Origin: Sphingopyxis sp.
GTDB taxonomy: Bacteria > Pseudomonadota > Alphaproteobacteria > Sphingomonadales > Sphingomonadaceae
Assembly: GCA_016463225.1 (NCBI GenBank)
Contig: JAEMRT010000030.1
Span: 1 to 49,415, forward strand
Length of the DNA stretch: 49,415 bases
Direction of reading: 5' to 3'
This document shows, piece after piece, positions 34,604 to 43,573 of the stretch; the stretch's first letter is position 1, and every line of letters begins with the position of its first letter. Under the pieces are notes generated by a model. It saw only the letters and a program-made list of their open reading frames with translations. It did not search any database and had not been told where the DNA came from. The position numbers and the translations under genes were made by a program.

Positions 34604-36280
34604 CTATTCGCCTTGCTGGGCCTCCAGCTCGACTTCGGCCTTTGAGTTGGCGGAGCGCAGGTGCAAGGTCAAGGCGTTATGCCCGATGTCGAGCCGTCCG
34701 CCCGACGCGCGGGCCAGGCTATCCACCAGCCGCAACGAAAACCCGAGGCTGAGCACCGCGGCCCCCGGCGCTTCGCCTTCGGGGCTGAAACCGGGGTCGA
34801 GCAGGTCGGATGCCGTGGCGAAGCGAATCGTCGCGGGGCGGACGATCCGCAGCTGGAGCATGTCGTCGTGCGGCGATTCGGTGACGAGCTGACCGACAAG
34901 AATTGCACCCGTTTCGGATACATCTATCAGCGCGGTCAGCAAGCGCCCGACCATGCGTCGTGCGTTGGCGTCATTGGCCAACCCCTTGAACGGCCCGCCG
35001 ACGCGCGAAATGCTGAGGTCAACACGCTGTTCAGCCAGCAAGGCAGCAAGATCGCTTTCGACCTGAGAGACAACCGCTCCCATATCGACGACTTCATCCA
35101 GCGAGGGGTCGACGGGTACGGCGATATTGCTGCGCGCCGCGGTTTCGAGATCGTCGATGATTGTCTGTACCGACAGCGCGTCGGCAACGATCGTGTCGGC
35201 CATCGTGCGATAGCTTTGATTGACCGGCCCGAACATCTGCCCGGCGACGATCTGCGCAAAGCCCGAGATAGCGTTGAGCGGGCTACGCAATTCGTGGATC
35301 AGCTGGCGGATCGAATCGCCCGAATCCTCGGCAACCGGCCGACCATAAGGCGTCTCACTGCGATTGGGGCGGCGCGCGCTGCCGCGATAGCCGCGAAACT
35401 GGCCGGTGGCCGGATCGAACCATGGCAGCGCCGAAAAGCGCCACTCGCCGGCGTCGGAAGGGGTGCCTTCCAGCATCATGCGCGCATTGAGGATTTCGGC
35501 GCGCTGGCGAAAGGCGCCTGCGGCAACCCCGTCGGTGCCGGGTTCGCCGCCGAACGCCGCCTCGGCGATCGATAACCCGATCACGGTACCGCGGGTCACG
35601 CCGTCGACCCAATGAATTACGCCGTCGGGGCCGGTCTCGAACAGGAACGCTGATCGCTGCTGTTGCGGAGCAGCAGCTGTGGCAGGCTGGCTGCGGGTCG
35701 ACTGATATTTGTCGATCCGGCGAACGAGTTCGCTGATCTGGCTGGTCCCGTTCTCGACAGCGGCATCGGGAGCCGCGTGCAGCGGCGCGAGAGGCGCCGG
35801 AGCCGCTTCGACCGCTGCCGCTGGCTGTGGCAACGCAACCGACGCGCTGCCCAGGCTGGCCAGAGCGCGATAGACACCGTGCGGCAAATCCGTCCGCCCA
35901 GCCAGCACCGATCGCGCCATCGCATTGGTCGCGGGCAGCATTGCCAGCCAGTCGGCCTCCGACAGCTGCGCGCTGCGCAGCATGATCGCCGACACGGCCG
36001 CCACATCGCTGGCATAAAGCGCGACCAGCGGCGCAAAACGTCCGTGTTTAGCAATGGCCCGCGCACAATCGCGACGCACCGTTTCGGGAACACGCGGCCG
36101 CAAAACCGCCAGCGCATGCAGGCTACGACGAATATCGTCATCGTCCAGTTGATTGCCGCGCTGAGCCAGAATATCGGAGAGCTGGCGCCAGGCTGCGATG
36201 CTGGCGCGATGGTCCGCAGGCGCTTGACGCAAGATGGTCGCGATCATCGAGTCAGCAGTCACGCGAAGCCAGCCCCACAC
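34604..36280 (-). CDS. histidine-kinase-like protein with degenerate ATPase domain
   Basis: This encodes up to 558 residues. The N-terminal region is helical and resembles DUF2336. A Pro/Ala linker and a PAS-like section follow (ETGPDGVIHWVDG ... WRFSALPWFDP), then a HisKA box with the phospho-acceptor His in LIHELRSPLNAISGFAQI. The C-terminal HATPase is divergent: the N-box reads RRMVGRLLTALIDVS and no DxGxG is found, though SLGFSLRLVDSLARASGG resembles the G2 lid. Signalling may need a partner kinase. The GTG at 36280 is one choice; GTG 36262 and ATG 36247 are shorter. No cognate regulator is adjacent. Confidence 0.85.
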   Translation of the reverse strand: MWGWLRVTADSMIATILRQAPADHRASIAAWRQLSDILAQRGNQLDDDDIRRSLHALAVLRPRVPETVRRDCARAIAKHGRFAPLVALYASDVAAVSAIMLRSAQLSEADWLAMLPATNAMARSVLAGRTDLPHGVYRALASLGSASVALPQPAAAVEAAPAPLAPLHAAPDAAVENGTSQISELVRRIDKYQSTRSQPATAAAPQQQRSAFLFETGPDGVIHWVDGVTRGTVIGLSIAEAAFGGEPGTDGVAAGAFRQRAEILNARMMLEGTPSDAGEWRFSALPWFDPATGQFRGYRGSARRPNRSETPYGRPVAEDSGDSIRQLIHELRSPLNAISGFAQIVAGQMFGPVNQSYRTMADTIVADALSVQTIIDDLETAARSNIAVPVDPSLDEVVDMGAVVSQVESDLAALLAEQRVDLSISRVGGPFKGLANDANARRMVGRLLTALIDVSETGAILVGQLVTESPHDDMLQLRIVRPATIRFATASDLLDPGFSPEGEAPGAAVLSLGFSLRLVDSLARASGGRLDIGHNALTLHLRSANSKAEVELEAQQGE

Positions 36281-36359
36281 CTTCTATCGTTGGTTACCGT
36301 AAGCTTACCGGCTAGCGTGAATCCCCTAGTCATGAAAGTGCCTTCACCGGTCACGTCAC

Positions 36360-36372
36360 ATTGTGGGACAAT
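36360..36372. promoter_or_regulatory. dyad ATTGT-GGG-ACAAT upstream of the Lrp gene
   Basis: A 5-base inverted repeat with a 3-base centre lies 60 bases before the Lrp/AsnC start, in the divergent gap with the kinase-like gene. Size and AT-rich half-sites suit an Lrp-type autoregulatory site. A TATTAT -10-like sequence lies at 36391-36396. Confidence 0.35.
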
Positions 36373-36431
36373 TGCAATCGGCTGAAATAATATTATGGTC
36401 ACCGCAGTTTTGGAAAGCGGATGTTTCAACG

Positions 36432-36905
36432 ATGGCGAGTCAGAAATTCGATCAGATCGACCTCCAGATACTGGGCGAGCTACAAAAAAACGGCCGAATG
36501 ACGAATGTCGAACTGGCGCAAATGGTCGGACTCACCGCGCCGCCGTGCCTGCGCCGCGTGCGCGCGCTGGAGGAATCGGGGGTCATCCGGTCCTATCACG
36601 CCGATCTTGACGCGGCGAAGCTGGGCTATGGCATTACCGTCTTTGCGATGGTCAGCCTGCGCAGCCAGGCCGAATCCGACCTGAAAGCGTTCGAGGATTA
36701 TGTCGGCGGCCTGCCCGAAGTGCGCGAATGCTATATGCTCAACGGCGAAATCGACTTTCTTTTGAAGGTCGTCGCGCGCGATCTGCAGAGCTTCCAGTCG
36801 TTCCTGACCGCGCATCTGACCTCGGCGCCGAATGTCACCAGCGTGAAGACATCGCTGACGATTCGCACCGCAAAGCAGCTCGCTGGGATTCCTGTCGATT
36901 CCTGA
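36432..36905 (+). CDS. Lrp/AsnC family transcriptional regulator
   Basis: This 157-residue feast/famine regulator has an N-terminal helix-turn-helix (FDQIDLQILGELQKNGRMTN ... LTAPPCLRRVRALEESGVI) and a C-terminal RAM ligand-binding domain (GYGITVFAMVSL ... EVRECYMLNGEIDFLLKVVARDL). It would bind an amino acid and control transport or metabolism genes. The ATG at 36432 begins right at the DNA-binding domain; a longer reading adds unrelated residues. It is divergent from the kinase-like gene and ends before a strong bidirectional terminator. Confidence 0.93.
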   Translation: MASQKFDQIDLQILGELQKNGRMTNVELAQMVGLTAPPCLRRVRALEESGVIRSYHADLDAAKLGYGITVFAMVSLRSQAESDLKAFEDYVGGLPEVRECYMLNGEIDFLLKVVARDLQSFQSFLTAHLTSAPNVTSVKTSLTIRTAKQLAGIPVDS

Positions 36906-36938
36906 GCGACCTGACCGGTCAACATCGCGGGCACCAGC

Positions 36939-36979
36939 AAAAAAGGGGCGCCGTTCCAGGCCGGAACGGCGCCCCTTTT
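36939..36979. terminator. bidirectional intrinsic terminator
   Basis: A perfect 13-base stem (36945-36957 with 36963-36975) and 5-base loop is flanked by AAAAAA on the left and TTTT on the right. It serves the Lrp gene (plus) and the repeat-rich protein gene (minus), which converge here. Confidence 0.95.
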
Positions 36980-37000
36980 GTTACGGTTGGAAATCCAGCC

Positions 37001-38299
37001 TCAGGTAGCAGGCGCCGGTGCCGAAGCCGCTGCGGGCGCTGCGCCAGCTTTGGCGCGGATAGCCCACAACTGCGCCAGCCGCTGCCGGTTGCCCTGCACC
37101 TTGGCGAAACTCGCGACCGCAGCGTCGCTCTGTCCTGCGAGCGCCTGCGCGACGCCCAGACGATATTGCACGACCGGATCGGTCGGGCTGGCGGTCAGGG
37201 CGGCCTGATACAGCGGGATCGCCTTCGCAGCTTCGCCATTGCCGACCAGCGCGTCGGCCGTCGCGCGCGCCGCCTTCGGATTGGTCAGCGTGGCGGGCTT
37301 GGCCGCATCGGCCGCGACCGCCGCGGCATCGGAGTTTGCGCGCGGCGTCTGCGATTCGAGGATGCTGCCGAAATGCGTGTCTGTCTTGGGGATCGCGCCG
37401 CTGTTCTGACCGTGCTTGATGACCGCAACAACTTCGCCGGGGAAACCGGCTTCGGTCGCCAGACCCGCATATTCCAGATATTCGGGGCGCTGGGTCATCG
37501 AGTTGGTGGCGCGCATCAGGCGCAGGATGTCGAGGTTCATTTCTTTGTCGCCGCCTGCCTGCTGGAGCAGGATGTACAGCGTGTTGCGCCACGTTGCGGG
37601 GGTCGGATAATCTTGAACGCGCATTGTCAACACGTCGAGCATCTCGTTGGTACGGTTCGCTTTTTGGAATGCCTGCGCCGGGCGAACGAACAGCTCTTCC
37701 GACGGCTTGGTACCCGCAGCGCGGCTCGCAGCGATCCCTGCCTGGGCGATTTCCCAACCCTTGTCGATCTGTCCGCCGTTCAAATAGCTGTCCATCAGCA
37801 TTGGCGCCAAGGCGGCTTCGGTCGAGCCCGCGGCCTTTGCCGCTTCGAGCCGCTGAATCGCCTTCGCGTAATTTTTCGCGCCATAGGCGAAGTTACCTGA
37901 ATAGAAATTATAGACGCCAACATTCTCGGCCGGTGTCAGCCCCGACTCGAGCATCACATCGAGCCCCTGCGCCTGCATCGGCTGTTGCTTGCCGATAATG
38001 CCAAGCTGAAGCTGGTAAAAGCCGACCAGATATTTGTCGTCGGGGGTCGAGGCGCTCGCCTGCCCTTCGGTCAGCGCCGCCTCCAGCGTCGCGGCGTCCT
38101 TAGCGGCCGCTGCGTCAGTCATTTTCTTGAGTGCCGGGGCAAATGCCTTGCTCGCGGTCAGGCCCTTGCCCTTTGCGGCTTCTTCCTTTTTTTGCTTTTC
38201 TTTTTTCTGGGCGGCAGCCGGTGCGGCGGTCGTCATCAGCGCGCAGCCGAGCACAGCGGCCATGGCCGTCGCGGGCATCGAGCGGAAACGGGTGAACAT
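37001..38299 (-). CDS. exported helical-repeat (TPR-like) protein, function unknown
   Basis: This 432-residue protein has a signal peptide (ATAMAAVLGCALMTTAAPAAAQ), so it is periplasmic. A Lys/Glu-rich stretch follows (KKEKQKKEEAAKGKG). The rest is made of paired helices, with TPR-like units such as NFAYGAKNYAKAIQRLEAAKAAG and NGEAAKAIPLYQAALTASPTDPVVQYRLGVAQALAG. It probably acts as a protein-binding scaffold in the envelope. The C-terminus is Ala/Pro-rich. It ends at the bidirectional terminator. Confidence 0.82.
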   Translation of the reverse strand: MFTRFRSMPATAMAAVLGCALMTTAAPAAAQKKEKQKKEEAAKGKGLTASKAFAPALKKMTDAAAAKDAATLEAALTEGQASASTPDDKYLVGFYQLQLGIIGKQQPMQAQGLDVMLESGLTPAENVGVYNFYSGNFAYGAKNYAKAIQRLEAAKAAGSTEAALAPMLMDSYLNGGQIDKGWEIAQAGIAASRAAGTKPSEELFVRPAQAFQKANRTNEMLDVLTMRVQDYPTPATWRNTLYILLQQAGGDKEMNLDILRLMRATNSMTQRPEYLEYAGLATEAGFPGEVVAVIKHGQNSGAIPKTDTHFGSILESQTPRANSDAAAVAADAAKPATLTNPKAARATADALVGNGEAAKAIPLYQAALTASPTDPVVQYRLGVAQALAGQSDAAVASFAKVQGNRQRLAQLWAIRAKAGAAPAAASAPAPAT

Positions 38300-38448
38300 C
38301 GAAATCTCTCCTCAGAATCGGCCGGCTAGCCCAAAGAAAACTGGCAACGCAAACTGGGTTCCGGCGCGCGTTCCTAACGCGGCTAAACCCGTCGCGTTGC
38401 CAAGGCAAGACGGCCTGTAGCGATATTTTTTGGAAGAAAGCAGCTGAA

Positions 38449-38464
38449 CGGGGATTGAACCCCG
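38449..38464 (-). other. tRNA T-arm-like hairpin
   Basis: On the minus strand CGGGG, loop TTCAATC and CCCCG form exactly a 5-bp/7-base T-arm matching the tRNA T-loop rule TTCRANY, nine bases after the Hpt-like gene. No acceptor partner or anticodon arm is found upstream, so this is not a complete tRNA. It could be a tRNA 3'-end remnant (old att site) or a weak terminator. Confidence 0.4.
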
Positions 38465-38472
38465 ACGATCAA

Positions 38473-38769
38473 TCAGGCGATGTCGTCGATCGCCGCGTTG
38501 ATCTGGCGCAACACCAGCGGATCGCCCGGGGCGCCTGCCATCGCCTGCTCTGCGAGTTGGATCAGCGAGATAATACCAAAGGTCGCGGCGAGCCCCTTCA
38601 GGCGAAGCGCGGCAACCTCCCAGTTCGCGTCGCAGCGGGCGCGGCGCATCAGGTCCGCCAGATCGCGCGCGCTGTCGGTAAAGGCGCTACGCAGATCCCG
38701 TGCCATCACCGGATCGTCGCCGATCGCGGCGCTGAGGTAACGGTCAAGAGGGCCACTATCGAATGACAT
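38473..38769 (-). CDS. Hpt-like protein lacking the phospho-histidine
   Basis: This 98-residue all-helical protein matches the histidine phosphotransfer pattern around WEVAALRLKGLAATFGIISLIQLAEQA. In Hpt domains the equivalent segment is AAHxLKG; here the phosphorylatable His is Leu. It therefore probably cannot carry phosphate and may bind a receiver domain or kinase as an inhibitor or adaptor. It is divergent from the large coiled-coil gene with only 68 bases between starts. The Hpt assignment is by pattern and moderately secure. Confidence 0.7.
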   Translation of the reverse strand: MSFDSGPLDRYLSAAIGDDPVMARDLRSAFTDSARDLADLMRRARCDANWEVAALRLKGLAATFGIISLIQLAEQAMAGAPGDPLVLRQINAAIDDIA

Positions 38770-38837
38770 TCCACAGGGTTGGCAGCTTGTCGTTAAGTTT
38801 CCGTTTCAAGACGGTCATTTGATGCTAAGATGGCAGG

Positions 38838-41195
38838 ATGACGGGGGACAAGAAAATCGTCGGATTGTGGCGGGATTCCGCCAAAATCCAGGAAGCCGAC
38901 AGCGCCGCGGCGCCCGAAGCCGCGCCGGTTGAAGCTGCGCGCGCTGCCGAAGCCCAAACGCCCGTTGAGCGCGACTGGCTCGATATGTCGCCGTTGGCCG
39001 AAAGCGATGATGCTGAGGATGCAAGCCCGCCATCGACATGGCGCGATCGCATCGCCCCTGCCCTGTTGATCCTGCTCGGTGTTGGCTGGACGGGCTTCAC
39101 TCTCGCTATTGCAACCGACAGCTTTGCGCGCGGCCCCGCCCTCGCCGACTGGCCGACGCTGGTTGCGACGATCGCCATGCCGCTGACCCTGCTCGCGGTG
39201 CTGTGGATGGCGTTGTTGCGGTCGAGTCGGTCCGAACAGGCGCGCTTTGCCCGCGTCGCCTCCGCGCTGCGCGAAGAAAATCTGGCGCTCAATCAATCAA
39301 TGCACTCGTTGGGCCTGCATCTGGCTGATGCGCAAAAACAGCTCGGTGAACAGGCGAAGATCGTCCAGCAACTCGGGTTCGACACCGTGATGCGGCTCAA
39401 CGAGAGCAGCGACAAGCTTGCCAGTAACGCCTCGGTGATCGCCAACGCGCACGATCAGCTTGCACGCTCGGGCGATGTCGCTTTGCAGCGGATGGACGGA
39501 CTGCTCGCCGGCTTGCCGCGGATCGACGACGTCGCGCAGCGGCTTGCGGTCAATTTCCGCGAAGCGGGGCTTGTTGCGCATCAACAAGGGGCTAGCCTCG
39601 AAGCAAAGCTTGCTGAACTTGGTGAGGAAGCGGCGAAAACGGCGCAAACCGGTGAGACCGCGACTGCCAGCATCCTCGAAGCGATTGTTGCCCTGCAGGA
39701 GCAGGGCAAGGAGACCGAAACCGGCCTGCTCGCTGCCTCCACCCAGGTTGGCAGCGCGCACGACGCGGCGCTCGCGCGGATGACCAGCGCCAGCGCCAGC
39801 GCGCGCGACGATATGACGTCAACCGTCGCCACCGTCACCGCGCAGATGGAGCAAAGCTGGCGACTGTTCCGCGACGGCGTCGACTCCGCTGCGGCGCAGA
39901 TGGACGCCAAGCTGGCCGCCGCGCGCGATGCTGGCGATGCGATGGGCGCCCAGCTGTCCGCCCACGCCGATGCCAGCGACGCGCTGGCAACGCGGATCAC
40001 CGCGCATGTCGCCGATGTCGCGCAGCAACTTGAGGTACTCGACGTCAGCGTCAGTGCCAGCACTGGCGTCATCGGTCGTTCGATCGACGACACCAAGGCG
40101 CAGCTGAGTGCATTCATGCAGGAAGTGCAGAGCGGCAATGCGTCGGCGCACCAGCTGATCACCCACGCCGAATCGCTGCTCCTTGCGCTCGACGCGGTCA
40201 CCCGCGAACTCGACGAGACGCTGCCGCATGCGCTCGACCGCATAACGTCGCACGGCAAGACGACGCAGACCGCACTGTCGCAACTGCGCCCGATGCTGGA
40301 GGCGTCCGAGCTCGTTGCGCAATCGACAATGTCGCATGTCAACGCGGTCCAGGCGACGCTCAAGTCGAACGAAGAGCAGATGGCGGGGCATGCGAGCGGC
40401 CAGCAGGCACTGGTCGACCGCATCAACGGTTCGCTCGCCGATGCTGAAGCGGCGCTGGCGAAGCTGCGCGATGGCGCCGACGACTTTGCCGAACAGGGCG
40501 GCGCGCGGATGATCGCCACGCTGGGCGAAGTGCGCGCCACCGCCGATTCGGCCGCCGACGAAGCGCGGCAGACGCTCGAAAAGCTGGTGTCGGGTGCGCG
40601 GGAGGCGATGCAGGCAACCGCGACCGAGGCGATCGATGCGGCGTTCAAAAACGAAATCATGGCGCAGCTGACCGCGATCGAAGAAGCATCGGCGCGCGCC
40701 GTTGCCGCCGCGAACGGTGCAACCGACCGTTTGATGCGCCAGCTGATCACGATCATGGACACCAGCGCGAGCGTCGAACAACGCGTTGCCGAGGCGGAAC
40801 AGGCGATCGCTGCGTCCGACCGCGATTCGCTGGCGAAACAGGTCGGACTGTTGACCGAGGCGCTCAAATCGACCGCCATCGATGTCACCAAAATCCTGTC
40901 GACCGAAGTCAGCGACACCGCATGGGAGGCTTATCTGAAGGGCGACCGCGGCGTGTTCGCGCGCCGCGCGGTCAAGCTGATCGACAATGCCGAGGCCAAG
41001 GAAATCCTGCGGCTCTATCAGAATGACGATGGCTTCCACGCGTCGGTGAACCAGTTCATCCACGATTTCGAGGCAATGCTGCGGCTGTTGATCGGTACGC
41101 GCGACGGGTCGGCGATCAGCGTCACCTTGCTGTCGTCGGATATCGGCAAGCTTTATGTTGCGTTGGCGCAGGCGATCGACAGACTGCGCAACTGA
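38838..41195 (+). CDS. large membrane-anchored coiled-coil protein, function unknown
   Basis: This encodes 785 residues. An acidic cytoplasmic N-terminus (1-70) is followed by two membrane helices (about 72-92 and 105-127) and then a helical region of about 650 residues, rich in Ala, Gln, Glu and Ser, with heptad-like patterns. No enzyme motif is seen. The topology of two spans then a long cytosolic coiled coil recalls Caulobacter TipN, a pole and division-plane marker, but no sequence relation is claimed. It resembles methyl-accepting signalling helices only in composition. The ATG follows a short gap shared with the Hpt-like gene. Confidence 0.8.
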   Translation: MTGDKKIVGLWRDSAKIQEADSAAAPEAAPVEAARAAEAQTPVERDWLDMSPLAESDDAEDASPPSTWRDRIAPALLILLGVGWTGFTLAIATDSFARGPALADWPTLVATIAMPLTLLAVLWMALLRSSRSEQARFARVASALREENLALNQSMHSLGLHLADAQKQLGEQAKIVQQLGFDTVMRLNESSDKLASNASVIANAHDQLARSGDVALQRMDGLLAGLPRIDDVAQRLAVNFREAGLVAHQQGASLEAKLAELGEEAAKTAQTGETATASILEAIVALQEQGKETETGLLAASTQVGSAHDAALARMTSASASARDDMTSTVATVTAQMEQSWRLFRDGVDSAAAQMDAKLAAARDAGDAMGAQLSAHADASDALATRITAHVADVAQQLEVLDVSVSASTGVIGRSIDDTKAQLSAFMQEVQSGNASAHQLITHAESLLLALDAVTRELDETLPHALDRITSHGKTTQTALSQLRPMLEASELVAQSTMSHVNAVQATLKSNEEQMAGHASGQQALVDRINGSLADAEAALAKLRDGADDFAEQGGARMIATLGEVRATADSAADEARQTLEKLVSGAREAMQATATEAIDAAFKNEIMAQLTAIEEASARAVAAANGATDRLMRQLITIMDTSASVEQRVAEAEQAIAASDRDSLAKQVGLLTEALKSTAIDVTKILSTEVSDTAWEAYLKGDRGVFARRAVKLIDNAEAKEILRLYQNDDGFHASVNQFIHDFEAMLRLLIGTRDGSAISVTLLSSDIGKLYVALAQAIDRLRN

Positions 41196-41226
41196 GCATT
41201 CTGCTCCCGACGAAGCGCCAGACGAC

Positions 41227-41652
41227 ATGAGCGACATCATTGTTCGGACGACGATGCAACCCGACGAGGCCGAGCGTGAAGCCGTATTGGAGGCGCTACG
41301 CCGATTTACGCACGACGCGGTGCCGCAATTGGATAATCAGGATTTTGCCGCGCTTGTTGCCGATGCTTCCGGTCAAGTCGTCGGAGGTCTTATCGCCTCA
41401 TCGAGATGGAACGGTTTTCACGTTGAGATGATCGCCCTACCCGACACATTGCGCGGCATGGGTATTGGAACACAGCTACTGAATCTGGCCGAACAAGAGG
41501 CGCGCCGTCGCAACTGCCACCACATGTTTCTGGACACCTATGCCTTTCAGGCAAAGCCCTTTTATGAACGGCACGGGTTTGAGGTCTTTGGGGAAATAGA
41601 GGGTCCGCCCCCCTATTATCCACGCTTTTTCTTGAAGAAAAATCTGGCCTGA
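41227..41652 (+). CDS. GNAT family N-acetyltransferase
   Basis: This 141-residue acetyl-CoA-dependent transferase has the acetyl-CoA pyrophosphate loop LRGMGIGTQLL after strand VEMIALPD, then LNLAEQEARRRNCHHMFLDT and the C-terminal FYERHGFEVFGEIEGPPP. The substrate amine is unknown. The ATG at 41227 begins 31 bases after the coiled-coil gene. It converges on the DUF1467 gene with an 11-base gap. Confidence 0.88.
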   Translation: MSDIIVRTTMQPDEAEREAVLEALRRFTHDAVPQLDNQDFAALVADASGQVVGGLIASSRWNGFHVEMIALPDTLRGMGIGTQLLNLAEQEARRRNCHHMFLDTYAFQAKPFYERHGFEVFGEIEGPPPYYPRFFLKKNLA

Positions 41653-41663
41653 AACGACAAAAA

Positions 41664-41924
41664 CTAAGCCCGCCCGCTCACTACGTCTGGATCGACCCAG
41701 CCGTTCACATAAGCGACGTAGTAGATGACGAAGCCGACCGTCGCGACGATCGTCATCTGGAGCAAGATGCGCGCCGGACGGAACACTGCGGGCGCGCCGC
41801 GATCCTGACCTTTGATCAGCGGAGCTTCGTCGTCGCTCGCCTTGCGGCCGTGGAAAGGCAGCACGAAAAACGCGCTGAGCGCCAGGAACAGCAGATAGAT
41901 GGCGAGGGCCGAGGTCCATTTCAT
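41664..41924 (-). CDS. DUF1467 family membrane protein
   Basis: This 86-residue protein has two membrane helices (about 5-25 and 57-76) separated by a charged loop beginning PFHGRKASDDEAP. Size and pattern fit DUF1467, a small family that follows ribonuclease J in many alphaproteobacteria. The function is unknown. It starts 14 bases after the rnj stop and is the last gene of the nuo-birA-coaX-rnj set here. Confidence 0.85.
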   Translation of the reverse strand: MKWTSALAIYLLFLALSAFFVLPFHGRKASDDEAPLIKGQDRGAPAVFRPARILLQMTIVATVGFVIYYVAYVNGWVDPDVVSGRA

Positions 41925-41938
41925 CGTTGTAAGTCCGT

Positions 41939-43573
41939 TCAGAGCTGCACGAGCATGACATCGACAACGGGCTTTTTACCGGTCCAGTCGGTCGCGACGC
42001 GGCGCACGCTCAGCCGGATCGCCTCGCGCATTTTTTCCTGCTCCTTGGCAGGCGCCAGCGCAGCTTTCTCCGCCGCTTCGCGCATCTCGTCGATAAAGGC
42101 TTCGCGCTCATCCTCGACCGGGACACCACGATAGCTGACCGCCGCCTCAGTGAACCGTTTGCCGGTAAAGATGACCGCGACGGTGATATGCCCGTGCAGC
42201 GCCAGCTTGCGGCGCTCGTTGATCGTCTCGCCGTCGGCGGGCAATATGACATCGCCGTCGAGAATCAGCCGCCCGGCGCGGACGCGCTCGAGGATTTTGG
42301 CCGGGGCGGGCGCCAGCCGCACCAGTTCGCCATTTTCCTGGATCAGCGCGTCGGGAACGCCTTTCTCCAGCGCAAAGCGCGCCTGTTCGTGCATGTGGCG
42401 GATCTCGCCATGCACCGGAACCACCAGTTTCGGGCGCAGCCAGCCGTAGAGCGCCGCCAGTTCGGGCTGCCCCGGGTGGCCGCTGACATGGATATGCGCC
42501 TGTTTTTCGGTGACGGTCAGAATGTCCTTGGCGGCAAGCTGGTTCATGATCCGCCCGATCGCGACTTCATTGCCCGGGATCTGCTTCGACGAAAAGACGA
42601 CCGTGTCACCCGGAGCAAGCTTGATCTGGTGGCTATCCGACGCCATGCGCGCCAGCGCTGCGCGCGGTTCGCCCTGCCCTCCTGTCGCGATCACCATCAC
42701 CTTGTCGCGCGGCAGGCGCATCGCTTCATCGAAATCGACCGTCGGCGGGAAATCCTTGAGATACCCGACCGAGCGCGCCACACCCAAAATGCGGTCGAGC
42801 GAGCGCCCGGCCACGCACAGGGTGCGCCCGCTCGCGGTGGCTACACGCCCCAGCGTCTTGAGGCGCGCCGCGTTCGAGGCAAAGGTCGTGACGATGACGC
42901 GCCCCTTGGCATTGCCAACTGCGGTGAGCAGCCCGTCGTACAGATCACCCTCACTGCCCGACGCCTCGGGATTGAAGGCATTGGTCGAATCGCCGACGAG
43001 GAAATCGACGCCTTCGTCGCCGATGGCGGTCAGCGCCGCGGCGCTCGAAGGCGTGCCGAGCACCGGATCGGCGTCGAGCTTCCAGTCGCCGGTGTGGAAC
43101 ACGCGGCCATAGGGCGTGTCGATCACCGCCGCGCTCATCTCGAGGATCGAGTGCGCCAGCGGCATCAGGCGGATGCCGAACGGCCCAAGCTGGAAATGCG
43201 CGTCGATGTCGACGGTCTTGATCTTGACCTCTTTCTCCAGCCCCTCTTCCGCCAGCTTGTTGGCGATCAGCCCGGCAGTGAAGCGGTTGGCATAGAGCGG
43301 CACGCCGAGGTCGGCGGCGAGATAGGGCAGCGCCCCGATATGATCCTCATGCCCATGGGTCAGGATGATACCGAGCAGATCCTTTTTGCGATCCTCGATA
43401 AATTCAAGGTCGGGCATGATGATGTCGATACCCGGATAATCATGGGTGCCAAAGGTCACGCCAAGGTCGAGCATGATCCATTTACCGTCGCAGCCATAGA
43501 GATTAGCGTTCATGCCAATCTCGCCCGATCCGCCGAGCGCGAGGAAAAGCAGCTCCTTTCCTGGAGTCGTCAT
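41939..43573 (-). CDS. rnj: ribonuclease J
   Basis: This 544-residue MBL/beta-CASP enzyme combines endonuclease and 5'-3' exonuclease activity in mRNA decay and rRNA maturation. The metal motif THGHEDH spans residues 72-78 (H73, H75, D77, H78). Further features are [27 protein letters not shown], the beta-[12 protein letters not shown] and TTFASNAAR segments, and [21 protein letters not shown] near the C-terminus. Its start overlaps the coaX stop by four bases. Confidence 0.95.
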   Translation of the reverse strand: MTTPGKELLFLALGGSGEIGMNANLYGCDGKWIMLDLGVTFGTHDYPGIDIIMPDLEFIEDRKKDLLGIILTHGHEDHIGALPYLAADLGVPLYANRFTAGLIANKLAEEGLEKEVKIKTVDIDAHFQLGPFGIRLMPLAHSILEMSAAVIDTPYGRVFHTGDWKLDADPVLGTPSSAAALTAIGDEGVDFLVGDSTNAFNPEASGSEGDLYDGLLTAVGNAKGRVIVTTFASNAARLKTLGRVATASGRTLCVAGRSLDRILGVARSVGYLKDFPPTVDFDEAMRLPRDKVMVIATGGQGEPRAALARMASDSHQIKLAPGDTVVFSSKQIPGNEVAIGRIMNQLAAKDILTVTEKQAHIHVSGHPGQPELAALYGWLRPKLVVPVHGEIRHMHEQARFALEKGVPDALIQENGELVRLAPAPAKILERVRAGRLILDGDVILPADGETINERRKLALHGHITVAVIFTGKRFTEAAVSYRGVPVEDEREAFIDEMREAAEKAALAPAKEQEKMREAIRLSVRRVATDWTGKKPVVDVMLVQL

